Shown: positions 1-7,166, counted from the first letter of the stretch. The stretch is DNA of 9,606 bases from Thermoplasmatota archaeon (GCA_018610025.1 JAHENW010000177.1:1-9606); one strand, 5' to 3'. The notes: generated from the letters alone by a model not told the origin. Numbers and translations: made by a program.

Positions 1-1
1 G

Positions 2-379
2 AGAGGCGATCTAAAGCTTATAGATGGATGGATAGAGGAGAGGGAAACGTTGATGGAAGCGTCGAAGCTTATCATCTCTAGGGCCGGACTTTCTACCCTG
101 AGTGAGATAGCCGCCTTCGGTAAGAAGGCTATAATCATTCCCCAGCCCAATCAACCAGAACAGCAGTCTAACGCCGAAGGTATGGAAAGGTTGGGCCTTG
201 CCCGTGAGATAGATCCCACCGACGTAGATGCTGAAGAACTGGACCGTGCGATAAAAGAGCTTTTACGATCCGAAGAAGCCTCCAGGAAGGCGGAGCTGTA
301 CCAGAGAAAATGTGAGCAGTGGAAGGGTGAGATGAATGCTGCAGAGCTTATAAAGGAGTACGGCAAAAGAGCCGTTTAA
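2..379 (+). CDS. MurG-like family 28 glycosyltransferase, C-terminal fragment (5' end outside window)
   Basis: The frame is open from the left edge and ends with TAA at 377-379, giving the last 125 residues of a larger protein. The stretch with SRAGLSTLSEIAAFGKKAI followed by IPQPNQPEQQSNAE matches the nucleotide-sugar binding half of MurG and related GT28 enzymes: the S-R-x-G-x-x-T-x-x-E-I motif, a hydrophobic strand ending in IP, then QQ-x-N-A. The rest is Glu/Lys-rich helix typical of the end of these proteins. GT28 enzymes move a sugar, often GlcNAc, from a UDP-sugar to a lipid-linked or other acceptor at the cytoplasmic membrane face. An archaeon lacks murein, so a role in glycolipid or surface-glycan synthesis is more likely than true MurG; the acceptor cannot be told from this fragment. 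TTG at 50 and ATG at 53 are internal codons, since the homologous sequence continues upstream. The gene converges on the radical SAM gene with overlapping stops. Confidence 0.85.
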   Translation, partial: RGDLKLIDGWIEERETLMEASKLIISRAGLSTLSEIAAFGKKAIIIPQPNQPEQQSNAEGMERLGLAREIDPTDVDAEELDRAIKELLRSEEASRKAELYQRKCEQWKGEMNAAELIKEYGKRAV

Positions 380-1575
380 AAGCCCATGAGTCCACAGCAC
401 CTGGAGCAGATGGGAAAAACGCCGTCCGGCTGTTTTGCCAAGGCTTTCCTGAACTCCCTGAACCTTTCGTTGTTGTAGATGTCCAACAGCTCATCCTCCA
501 TCAAGTTTCCCATGGGTATGTCCGGGAAGTCCCTGCAGTTGACCACGTCTCCATTGGGCATTATGTTGGCCTCCACCCAAGGGGTCAAACAGTTATCCCA
601 ACCCAGGAAATCCGTTGGGTCCGTATAGTATGTCTCTATCTCATCCAATTTTATATTAGGCACGAATACTACTGGATTATCCCAGTCAGTATTTTTTACT
701 TTTTTAACCTCTTCCTTCAAGGCGTCGAAGTCAGCGTCCGAGTTGTCACGCACATAAGACTTCCAGGCGAAGGGTTCCACGCCCATCTCTTCCTGTATTA
801 TCTCGCTGTGCTTCTCACCGACCTCCTGGCTGGTGAACCACGAGTAGTAGATGACTAATGTATCCGGCTCGAGGTTCTGAGCCACCTGAACGGTATCCAC
901 AAGCGAATCGTAGTTGGTGCTTGAAAGGGTCGTGAGCAAGAAGATCAAGGGCTTCTTTTTGCCCTTCTCCTTCTTTATCCTCTGAACCTTTTCGACCCCT
1001 TTCTTCATCGTCTGGAAAGCACCTTTCACTCCTCTGCACTCGTCGTGCACTTCTTCTGGCCCGTCCAGAGAGACGCAGATCATGTCCCACTCGTTTTCGA
1101 CCATCTCTTCGGCTTTCTCTTCCAGCTTCACCCCATTGGTAACTACCTGGATGCTCAATCCCTTTTCTTTTATGTAATTCCCGAACTCCATGAGTCCATC
1201 ATAAAGGAATGGTTCACCGCCGGTGATGTATATATGCGGTTTAAGATGTGCGATATTGTCTATCATCTCCTTGTAGCGTTCCACTGGAACGTTACCTTTC
1301 ACCGTCGGAAGCTCATTATCGTCCCTGTTGTACCCCCCCTCACCGTACTGTCCGCAAACGGCACATCGATGGTTGCACTTATCGGTTATCCTCATACTCA
1401 GGAGCCAAAGGGCGTTGCTCTTCCCGTCGTTCCTCCTTTTATCTAGATTGGCGGTCACGTACTTCCTGACACTGCCCCTGAGCAGTTTACCGGCCAAGTA
1501 CGGGTTCTTCAAGAAAGGTTTCGCGAGTGAGATCGGGAATTTCTTCAATTTAACACCATCGATATTTGTATTCAA
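376..1575 (-). CDS. Radical SAM protein with SPASM-like C-terminal cysteines
   Basis: The product has 399 residues and should be a cytosolic iron-sulfur enzyme that cleaves S-adenosylmethionine to start radical chemistry. The cluster motif is C67-x3-C71-x2-C74, followed by ITGGEPF at 117-123 (SAM-binding GGE motif) and VSLDGP at 168-173. The C-terminus has C329-x12-G-x4-C347, then C390-x2-C393 with an adjacent C394, and ends five residues later. This resembles a shortened SPASM or twitch domain holding one auxiliary [4Fe-4S] cluster. SPASM enzymes often modify peptides or act in cofactor synthesis; the substrate here is unknown and no precursor peptide gene is visible nearby. The start is TTG at 1575: an in-frame TAA lies four codons upstream, and no Shine-Dalgarno sits at normal spacing. 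A later start at M61 would leave only six residues before the cluster motif. It lies 29 bp downstream of sucD and is probably co-transcribed with it. Confidence 0.88.
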   Translation of the reverse strand: MNTNIDGVKLKKFPISLAKPFLKNPYLAGKLLRGSVRKYVTANLDKRRNDGKSNALWLLSMRITDKCNHRCAVCGQYGEGGYNRDDNELPTVKGNVPVERYKEMIDNIAHLKPHIYITGGEPFLYDGLMEFGNYIKEKGLSIQVVTNGVKLEEKAEEMVENEWDMICVSLDGPEEVHDECRGVKGAFQTMKKGVEKVQRIKKEKGKKKPLIFLLTTLSSTNYDSLVDTVQVAQNLEPDTLVIYYSWFTSQEVGEKHSEIIQEEMGVEPFAWKSYVRDNSDADFDALKEEVKKVKNTDWDNPVVFVPNIKLDEIETYYTDPTDFLGWDNCLTPWVEANIMPNGDVVNCRDFPDIPMGNLMEDELLDIYNNERFREFRKALAKQPDGVFPICSRCCGLMGF

Positions 1576-1604
1576 GACATCGAGTTATAATTTTTTTCCT
1601 CTTC

Positions 1605-2474
1605 TCAAAGGATGTCATCCAAGATGTCTCCTATCTCGCTGGGCGTCTTTGCTACCGGGACGCCGGCGTTCTCTAAGGCATTTATCTTGGATTCCGCCGT
1701 ACCTGTCCCCCCCTCGGAAACGATAGCTCCTGCGTGCCCCATCCTTTTCCCTTTAGGTGCGCTCCTGCCGGCTATGTAGCCAATAACTGGCTTCTTTATG
1801 TTCTCTTCAATAAATCGAGCGGCCTGTTCCTCTGCACTCCCACCGATCTCGCCTATCATGATCATGGCATCGGTGCCCTGGTCCTTCTCATACAACTTCA
1901 AGGAATCGATGAAGTCCATGCCCACGATTGGATCGCCCCCCAGTCCGAAGGCTGTAGACTGACCGTAGCCCCGTCGGGTCATGGTATTGACGATTTCATA
2001 TGTGAGCGTACCGCTCCTGGAGACCAGGCCAACATCGCCTTCCTCGAATATGTGGTTGGGCATGATACCCACCTTCGTTTTCCCGGGAGATATTATACCT
2101 GGTGTGTTGGGGCCTATCACAGTCGTGTCGTGGATCTCGGCCAATCTCATGATCTCCGAAGAATCCTTCACCGGTATGTTCTCCGTGATGATCACTACCG
2201 GGTCCATACCGGCGATAATGGCTTCGAAGGCAGCGTCCTTGGCGAAGGGAGCCGGTACGAAAATTATGGATGTGTTTGCGCTACTTTCTTCTCTAGCCCT
2301 TTCCACGGTATTGTAAACTAGCACCCCATCGACCTCGATGCCGCCTTTCTTGGGAGTCACGCCAGCGACCACATCCGTCCCGTAATCCTTCATGAACTTG
2401 CTGTGGAACTTGCCCTGACTTCCGGTGATACCCTGGACCACCACTTTCGTTTCCTCATCTACTATGATTCCCAT
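1605..2474 (-). CDS. sucD: Succinyl-CoA synthetase (ADP/GDP-forming) alpha subunit
   Basis: From the ATG at 2474 the product is 289 residues, the same length as E. coli SucD. It forms the alpha half of the enzyme that interconverts succinyl-CoA plus ADP/GDP and phosphate with succinate, CoA and ATP/GTP in the cytosolic citric acid cycle. Visible signatures are the CoA-binding Rossmann motif [11 protein letters not shown] near residues 14-24, [31 protein letters not shown], and [13 protein letters not shown], where His247 is the residue phosphorylated during catalysis. A start at 2531 would overlap the upstream stop as ATGA and add 19 residues (308 total). The inner start is preferred because it begins where the family begins and has a TATA-like box centred 27 bp upstream, right for a leaderless mRNA. 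The beta-subunit gene sucC, usually adjacent, is absent from both sides. Confidence 0.95.
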   Translation of the reverse strand: MGIIVDEETKVVVQGITGSQGKFHSKFMKDYGTDVVAGVTPKKGGIEVDGVLVYNTVERAREESSANTSIIFVPAPFAKDAAFEAIIAGMDPVVIITENIPVKDSSEIMRLAEIHDTTVIGPNTPGIISPGKTKVGIMPNHIFEEGDVGLVSRSGTLTYEIVNTMTRRGYGQSTAFGLGGDPIVGMDFIDSLKLYEKDQGTDAMIMIGEIGGSAEEQAARFIEENIKKPVIGYIAGRSAPKGKRMGHAGAIVSEGGTGTAESKINALENAGVPVAKTPSEIGDILDDIL

Positions 2475-2496
2475 GGTTGTGGTGATAGAAACCGCC

Positions 2497-2505
2497 TTAT
2501 TAAAT
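2497..2505 (-). promoter_or_regulatory. TATA-like box for sucD (leaderless start)
   Basis: On the minus strand this reads ATTTAATAA and is centred about 27 bp before the ATG at 2474, the distance expected when transcription begins at the start codon. No Shine-Dalgarno sequence lies between the box and the ATG, which fits a leaderless transcript. It lies in the 53-bp gap after membrane protein A. Confidence 0.55.
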
Positions 2506-2527
2506 CCTTCGATAGGGGTGAGAAAAC

Positions 2528-3079
2528 TCATCTAGGTGGGGGTGGGGGCGGAGGCTGGGGTCCACTGTCCTCCCCGCTCTCCCTGATCAGCAGAACGATG
2601 ACCACGATTATCCCGATAATGATCAAGACCAAGGCGATGAGGACACCGATACATAGTGTGGAAAGTGCCTCTAAACTATCCTTCAATTTTCCACTTAGCA
2701 CATCGGTATAACTGTAATCTACCACCGCTGTCTTGGAGCCGTAATTCACTATGATCAAGTAATAGTCCTTATCGTCGGGCTGTTTCCATTCATGTTCTAA
2801 AGATGTAATATTGTCCGCAGTGAAGGCCGCCCTGCTGAAGTTGGAAGACTTAGGTTCTATATTATCGTAGTTCACATCATCGATAATGTAGACTGAGACA
2901 GGCTCAGTGGAATTGACGAAAAAATGGATCTCATCCTCCTGTGAAGCCCAGAGGTGCTCGTCCACTGAATCCCCGGCATCGATATACACGTCGTTCTTCT
3001 TGTCGTAATCCCCCTGGACCACTGGAGAGAAGGAAGCTATCATAAAAAAGACGATGATCAATAGAGTTACCTTCTTCAT
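2528..3079 (-). CDS. Membrane-anchored surface protein A (paralog of protein B), polyproline tail
   Basis: A 183-residue protein of no family I can name. Residues 1-23 are a signal peptide (Lys-Lys, a hydrophobic core, then VVQG). Residues 24-130 form a beta-rich extracytoplasmic domain with three N-glycosylation sequons (N56, N80, N90). A strong membrane helix spans about 142-165, and a short cytoplasmic tail ends in PQ, seven prolines and an Arg. The ectodomain is homologous to protein [15 protein letters not shown] here matches VDIYVMDEMNFNDF there, KDYYLIIVN matches DTYYFVIDN, and VVDYSYTD matches TVDYQFEE. The fold may be a small jelly-roll of the pre-peptidase (PPC) type, which is inference. 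The ATG at 3079 has a GGTGAG ribosome site six bases upstream. It diverges from the GTPase gene across 138 bp, suggesting a shared regulatory region. The polyproline tail could bind a cytoplasmic partner. Confidence 0.8.
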   Translation of the reverse strand: MKKVTLLIIVFFMIASFSPVVQGDYDKKNDVYIDAGDSVDEHLWASQEDEIHFFVNSTEPVSVYIIDDVNYDNIEPKSSNFSRAAFTADNITSLEHEWKQPDDKDYYLIIVNYGSKTAVVDYSYTDVLSGKLKDSLEALSTLCIGVLIALVLIIIGIIVVIVLLIRESGEDSGPQPPPPPPPR

Positions 3080-3085
3080 GGGGGA

Positions 3086-3091
3086 CTCACC
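3086..3091 (-). promoter_or_regulatory. Ribosome binding site of membrane protein A
   Basis: The minus strand reads GGTGAG, complementary to the 3' end of 16S rRNA, six bases before the ATG at 3079. It supports that start. Confidence 0.6.
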
Positions 3092-3114
3092 ACTGTTTTT
3101 AATGTACTTGAAGC

Positions 3115-3123
3115 ATAATAAAT
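3115..3123 (-). promoter_or_regulatory. TATA-like box for membrane protein A
   Basis: The minus strand reads ATTTATTAT about 40 bp before the ATG at 3079. This predicts a short leader of roughly 12-15 bases that just includes the GGTGAG site. Confidence 0.45.
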
Positions 3124-3170
3124 CTTTTCCGGAAAATCACATCTTCATCGAGTAATCCTAACGGCACAAA

Positions 3171-3183
3171 TTTTAATAATATA
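3171..3183 (+). promoter_or_regulatory. TATA-like box for the GTPase gene
   Basis: TTTTAATAATATA lies about 40 bp before the GTPase ATG, so transcription should begin near 3200-3205, close to the ribosome site at 3202-3208. With the minus-strand box at 3115-3123 it makes a compact divergent promoter region in 138 bp. Confidence 0.5.
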
Positions 3184-3201
3184 GACCAAGATAACGCTTC
3201 A

Positions 3202-3208
3202 GGCGGAG
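3202..3208 (+). promoter_or_regulatory. Ribosome binding site of the GTPase gene
   Basis: GGCGGAG lies nine bases before the ATG at 3218. It is a partial match to the archaeal Shine-Dalgarno and supports that start. Confidence 0.5.
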
Positions 3209-3217
3209 AGTGTAGAA

Positions 3218-4045
3218 ATGGGAGCACCAGCTACTTTTTCCCGAGAGGTGAAGAAGAAGGTCAATCTGTTGGGCGACCCAGCGGTCGGAAAGACCTCACT
3301 CATCTTGAGATACGTGAAGAATGTATATGGGGAGGAATATCTTAAGACATTAGGTACGAACGTTTACACGAAGGAAGTCCCTCTCACCGGAGCTAGGGTC
3401 AAGCTGGTCATCTACGATATCATGGGTGAAAAGGATTTCACCGCCGTTCAGCAGTCGGCCTTCCGGGGTTCCGCCGGTGCCATCGCCGTGGCAGACGTGA
3501 CCAGGCGGGAGACAGTAAATAATCTCGTAGACGAGTGGTTGGAGAGGTATAGACCCCTTTCCACCGAGGAACCCCCGATCATACTTGCGATCAATAAAGA
3601 CGATCTAGATAAGAGGGAGATAACCGAGGAATATATCACAGACGAACTCTCGCCCTACTTCGATAACTTTTTCTTCACTTCCGCCAAGACCGGCCACCAG
3701 GTGGAGGAGCTCTTCAGATCACTGGCCTCTCGGGTCCTATACCGCTCCGGTTCTCACGTCGCCTCGGTAGAGGAGATACTCCAGAATAGAGCCATCGACG
3801 AATCGAAGAAGCTTCTGAGCGTTCTTTTTGCCTTCACCTCGGAGAAGGGAGATATGGAGCATTCTCAAAGGGAGAAGATCTTAGAGGATGCCGGCATAGA
3901 TAAATACATCCTCGAGGAGCCGGTGACAGATGAACAGGTCTTAGCCTTCGCTGAAGAGGTCAGGGACTGGTACGAGAATGAAGATCATCCTGAGATCACC
4001 TCCTCCGTAGAGAGGATAATAGAAAAATACAAAGAGGATTCCTAG
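3218..4045 (+). CDS. Ras/Rab-like small GTPase with a C-terminal helical extension
   Basis: The product has 275 residues. All nucleotide-binding motifs of the Ras superfamily are present: P-loop GDPAVGKTS at 19-27, switch I LGTNVYT around T47, the Walker B/switch II motif DIMG at 67-70, NKDD at 126-129 and SAKT at 155-158. It should be a cytosolic GTP/GDP switch. The residue after DxxG, a catalytic Gln in Ras (Q61), is Glu71, so intrinsic hydrolysis may be slow or depend on a partner. After about residue 175 there is a mostly helical, acidic extension of about 100 residues that I do not recognise. The protein has no cysteine, so eukaryote-type C-terminal prenylation is ruled out. It diverges from membrane protein A and converges, 12 bp away, on the STAND ATPase gene, which carries a possible GTPase-contacting domain. 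This context suggests a signalling role. Confidence 0.93.
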   Translation: MGAPATFSREVKKKVNLLGDPAVGKTSLILRYVKNVYGEEYLKTLGTNVYTKEVPLTGARVKLVIYDIMGEKDFTAVQQSAFRGSAGAIAVADVTRRETVNNLVDEWLERYRPLSTEEPPIILAINKDDLDKREITEEYITDELSPYFDNFFFTSAKTGHQVEELFRSLASRVLYRSGSHVASVEEILQNRAIDESKKLLSVLFAFTSEKGDMEHSQREKILEDAGIDKYILEEPVTDEQVLAFAEEVRDWYENEDHPEITSSVERIIEKYKEDS

Positions 4046-4057
4046 GGTCCAGAGGTT

Positions 4058-7000
4058 TCACTCTTTGAGAAGAGGATCCAGTGCCTTTTCTGTCTTATCC
4101 ACCCACAGTTCCATCCCCATCTCCTCGAACATATCTTTAGCCTTTTCTAGTCTCTCCACTGCTTCCTTCTCTTTCCCTTTCCTCTTATACATCAGAGCAC
4201 TCTCGTAAAGGACTTTGACCGACTCCCTTCTATCTCCGATATCATCTAATTCCTTCCTTGCCTCTTCGAACTGCTGGGAGGCCTCCCCCCACCGCTCTTG
4301 ACGTCCGAAAATCATCCCTTTTATCCCTTTAACTAAGCCCCTCATCTTCCTTATCCCGCTCTCATCCGATACTTCTAGGACTTCGTCTGCTGTAGTCATA
4401 GCTCGATCCAATCTCCCTTCCATCACGTCGATCTCAGCCAGTACCAGCTTGTCCTCCAATACCATACCCTTATCGTTCCCTTCCTCGGCATATCTCAGAC
4501 TTTTTTCGAGATACTCTCTTGCATTATCCAATTCCCCCCTCTCTTTGAAAACCCTCCCCATACCGTTGAGCGGATTTACCTGTGCTAGAGGATTGTCTAA
4601 CTTTTCCGCGGTGCTCAGGCTCCTTTTATAGTGTTCTATACCTTTATCCAATTCCCCCTTATTTCGATGAACGTTCCCGATATTGTTCTCCAGGATGGAT
4701 ATGACCCTTTGATTGCCGATCTTCTTGAACATCTCTAGACTGTCATTGAAGTGATCCAAGACCCTCTCGAGTTCCCCTCTATCCCAATATATGATCCCGA
4801 TATTGTTCTGGATGGTAGCCGTATCGTACTTGTCTCCCATCTTCTTACTCAACTCGAGTGCCTCCTTGTAGTTCTCTAAGGCCTTCTCCACCTCGCCGAT
4901 ATCGTCGTGGACATTGGCCACGTTGTTCAGGGTCTTACAGAGTCCCAACTCGTCTCCGATCTCCTCCCTTATCTCTAGGGCCCTTTCAAAATGTTTCAAT
5001 GCCTTCTCGTATTCTTTTTTCTGGAAGTAAAGGGTACCCAAGGAATGATCTATTTCTCCTATCTCCCTCTTTTCCTCCAACTCCTCGGCTATGTCTCTTG
5101 CCTTTTCCAATACTTTTTTCCCCTTCTCGTACTGCCCTTCGGTCCTGTAGAACCCACTCTCAGCGGTGAGCAGACGCGCCCTTTCGATATTCTTCTCATC
5201 CTTCACTAGTTCCAATCCACGGTGGCAGATCTCCCGGCCTTTTTCGAAATCCCCCTTCTTCTCCAGGGCCTGGGCCATCTTCCACTTTATCTTCGCCCTT
5301 TTAACGTCGTCTTCCTCCATCTTCTCTGCCTTCCTGTAATGTTCAAGGGCATCAGAGTATTCACTTATACGGTTGAAGATATCCCCTATAGCGACATGTG
5401 TATCGATCCTAGCTTCCTCCTCCTCTAAAAATTCCAGGGCCCTGGTGTAATCCCTCACGGCGTCTTCGTTCGCATAGCTCTCTTCCTTCCTTTCCGCCGT
5501 TTTTATAAGGTATTCACCTGCTCTTTTATCCTTAGCATGGTAGAAGTGGTGAGCTATCCTCTCGACTTCTTCCCCCATGTGTTTTTCATAACTCTCAGCG
5601 GCTATCCGGTGATATTCTTCTCTCAACTCCTCGTTTATACTGTTATACAGTATCTCTCTGACCTTACTGTGGTCGAACCGGTACTTCTTTTCCAGAGAGT
5701 CGATCAAGCTGTACTCCCTCTCTATATCGTTCAATTCTTTCAGAAGTTTTACCCTTTCTTGACCCGTGATATCTTGGAGGATCCGGCTTTCGAATTCCTC
5801 CCCCAGTACACTGCCCCCCTCGAGTATCTCCCTCTGTTCACCTGTAAGCCTGCCCAGCCTCCTGTTCACCAGATCCCTTATCTTCGATGATATGTTTATC
5901 TTCTCGGCGGGCTTGTCGAACTTCAACCCAATCTCCCCTCTCTTTACATCGCCCTCCTCTATCAGGTTACGGACTATCTCCAGCATGAAAAGCGGATTCC
6001 CTTCGCTCTCCCGGTATATCTTTTCACTCAGTTCCTCTGTAAAATTGTTTGATAAGAATTCACCCATATCTTTCTTCTTTAACCTCTCCAGTCGGATCTC
6101 TTCGAAGAGGTCTTCCCTGCCCATCTTTTGCTTCACCTTCTTTAGCGGTGCCTTTTCCCCTTCCTCCTGAAAAATATCCTCTGGTCGATAGGTCCCCAGT
6201 ATCAGCACTCTATTTTCCTTGGTGTTCCTTGAGAGGTAATGCAGCAGATTGAGCGTATTGGTATCGGCCCACTGTATATCGTCTAGGAAGATGATGACCG
6301 GCTCCTCTTGGGCGATTCTTTGGACACCCAATAGAACGTTGTCGAACAGGTTCTCCTGTTTCAACTTCGGCTCGTCGACGAGATATTCCCCCTCGTATTT
6401 GTCCGAATCAATGAACCAGTCCAATTCTGGTTTCACCTCTTCTGCCTCCTCCATGTCTCCTTCCCATGAATCGAAACGGGCCCCTACCTCCGAGAGGGTC
6501 CTTCTCATGTCCTTTATCAGGAACTCATTGCTCATACCCTCTATGACCGTAGCCAATGACATCCCTTCCATGGATTGGATCAATATATCATATTCACCGT
6601 ATCCGATGGTATTCAATTCGCTCCCCTGGTCTTCCCCCATCATATTGAGAGAATCACCGACGAAATTCTCCACCGCATCCAGCATCGACGCGAAGATATC
6701 TGGATCCAGATCGCTCACCTCTCTTTCTGCCCTCTGCACGAGTATCCCAGATCTGTTTATAAGGTATACAGAGATGACCTTGGGTGGAGGGTCCTTGGAG
6801 ACCAGATGGTAAAGGTCGGCGTCACGGAGTGCCTCCCTCATAGGCATCAGGGGTTGAAGGCTCTCAGATAAACACTCCCCCCTTATTATCCGCGCATCAC
6901 CCTGCACCCCGTTCAAAAATTCCTCGACCAATCTAGTCTTCCCTATCCCCGCCTCTCCAGATATGAAAACCGTTAAGCCTTCAGACTCTCGGACCCCATC

Positions 7001-7087
7001 CCAAAAATCTTCCAACGTTTTCATCTCCTCCTGCCTCCCCATCAACGGGGGCTGGAAGGATATATCCAGCTCCTCTGACTCGTTCAC
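4058..7087 (-). CDS. STAND-type AAA ATPase with inserted roadblock/longin-like domain and TPR array
   Basis: From the GTG at 7087 the product is 1009 residues. The ATPase begins LMGRQEEM near 15, with Walker A GEAGIGKT at 44-51, Walker B VIIFLDDIQWAD from 264, a sensor-like GTYRPED at 298 and EGNPLFMLEIV near 362. This is the AAA_16/MalT-like signature of STAND proteins, which use ATP binding to switch into oligomers. About residues 103-208, between the Walker motifs, form an insertion with a sensor-like strand/helix pattern. A probable winged-helix segment covers about 408-483, and TPRs run from about 525 to the end. No DNA-binding or enzymatic effector domain is visible, so TPR-mediated protein contact is the likely output. 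The frame is open to a TTG at 7228, but that would overlap protein B's start and promoters. ATG at 7042 (994 residues) is the other choice. It converges on the GTPase gene with a 12-bp gap. Confidence 0.9.
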   Translation of the reverse strand: MNESEELDISFQPPLMGRQEEMKTLEDFWDGVRESEGLTVFISGEAGIGKTRLVEEFLNGVQGDARIIRGECLSESLQPLMPMREALRDADLYHLVSKDPPPKVISVYLINRSGILVQRAEREVSDLDPDIFASMLDAVENFVGDSLNMMGEDQGSELNTIGYGEYDILIQSMEGMSLATVIEGMSNEFLIKDMRRTLSEVGARFDSWEGDMEEAEEVKPELDWFIDSDKYEGEYLVDEPKLKQENLFDNVLLGVQRIAQEEPVIIFLDDIQWADTNTLNLLHYLSRNTKENRVLILGTYRPEDIFQEEGEKAPLKKVKQKMGREDLFEEIRLERLKKKDMGEFLSNNFTEELSEKIYRESEGNPLFMLEIVRNLIEEGDVKRGEIGLKFDKPAEKINISSKIRDLVNRRLGRLTGEQREILEGGSVLGEEFESRILQDITGQERVKLLKELNDIEREYSLIDSLEKKYRFDHSKVREILYNSINEELREEYHRIAAESYEKHMGEEVERIAHHFYHAKDKRAGEYLIKTAERKEESYANEDAVRDYTRALEFLEEEEARIDTHVAIGDIFNRISEYSDALEHYRKAEKMEEDDVKRAKIKWKMAQALEKKGDFEKGREICHRGLELVKDEKNIERARLLTAESGFYRTEGQYEKGKKVLEKARDIAEELEEKREIGEIDHSLGTLYFQKKEYEKALKHFERALEIREEIGDELGLCKTLNNVANVHDDIGEVEKALENYKEALELSKKMGDKYDTATIQNNIGIIYWDRGELERVLDHFNDSLEMFKKIGNQRVISILENNIGNVHRNKGELDKGIEHYKRSLSTAEKLDNPLAQVNPLNGMGRVFKERGELDNAREYLEKSLRYAEEGNDKGMVLEDKLVLAEIDVMEGRLDRAMTTADEVLEVSDESGIRKMRGLVKGIKGMIFGRQERWGEASQQFEEARKELDDIGDRRESVKVLYESALMYKRKGKEKEAVERLEKAKDMFEEMGMELWVDKTEKALDPLLKE
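4079..5158 (-). repeat. Nine TPR units in strict 120-bp register within the STAND ATPase gene
   Basis: Nine consecutive units of exactly 40 codons align without a gap. Their starts read SGFYRTEGQYEKG, GTLYFQKKEYEKA, ANVHDDIGEVEKA, GIIYWDRGELERV, GNVHRNKGELDKG, GRVFKERGELDNA, AEIDVMEGRLDRA, GMIFGRQERWGEA and ALMYKRKGKEKEA. The (Y/F)...G-x-(L/Y)-(E/D)-(K/R)-A pattern is TPR helix A into B. Forty-residue units resemble kinesin light chain or Pins/LGN type TPRs more than the usual 34. Two or three less regular TPRs precede them, at about 5159-5500. Confidence 0.85.
6464..6781 (-). other. Inserted roadblock/longin-like domain coding segment within the STAND ATPase
   Basis: About 105 residues separate the usual post-Walker A strand from the Walker B region. 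The order is a strand pair (VISVYLINRSGILVQR), a helix (DPDIFASMLDAVENFVGDSL), three strands (ELNTIGYGEYDILIQ, then GMSLATVIEG) and a closing helix (EFLIKDMRRTLSEVGARF). Beta2-alpha-beta3-alpha is the layout of roadblock/LC7 and longin domains, which bind Ras-family GTPases in MglB, Ragulator and SNARE/adaptor systems. The assignment rests on pattern only; a distantly related sensor domain is possible. Confidence 0.5.
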
Positions 7088-7117
7088 GTTTTTCCCGTCT
7101 ATTTTAAGAACGTAGAA

Positions 7118-7125
7118 GATATAAA
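7118..7125 (-). promoter_or_regulatory. Candidate TATA-like box for the STAND ATPase gene
   Basis: The minus strand reads TTTATATC about 34 bp before the GTG at 7087, placing transcription start a few bases before that codon and supporting it as a near-leaderless start. A stronger AT-rich tract at 7172-7192 can also be read as TATA on this strand, so the choice is uncertain. Confidence 0.35.
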
Positions 7126-7166
7126 GTTTTACCCCGGTGATGCCGTTTTTAGACCTGCCTTCCTTT

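Noticed and set aside
50..379. Complete small gene starting at TTG 50
   Set aside because: The frame is open to the left edge and the glycosyltransferase homology begins before the TTG, so it is the end of a larger gene.
1045..1446. Open frame of 133 codons on the plus strand
   Set aside because: It is antisense to the radical SAM gene, shows no domain or ribosome site, and the opposite strand has clear catalytic motifs.
1734..2321. Open frame of 195 codons on the plus strand
   Set aside because: It lies antisense inside sucD, whose conserved motifs fully explain the segment.
4439..5038. DNA-level tandem repeat or mobile repeat suggested by recurring short phrases
   Set aside because: The periodicity is 120 bp and in frame with the TPR helices, so it reflects protein repeats rather than a DNA element or CRISPR.
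6249..6812. Open frame of 187 codons on the plus strand, Ser-rich
   Set aside because: It is the antisense shadow of the STAND ATPase insertion region; the Ser/Leu bias mirrors Glu/Lys codons on the other strand.
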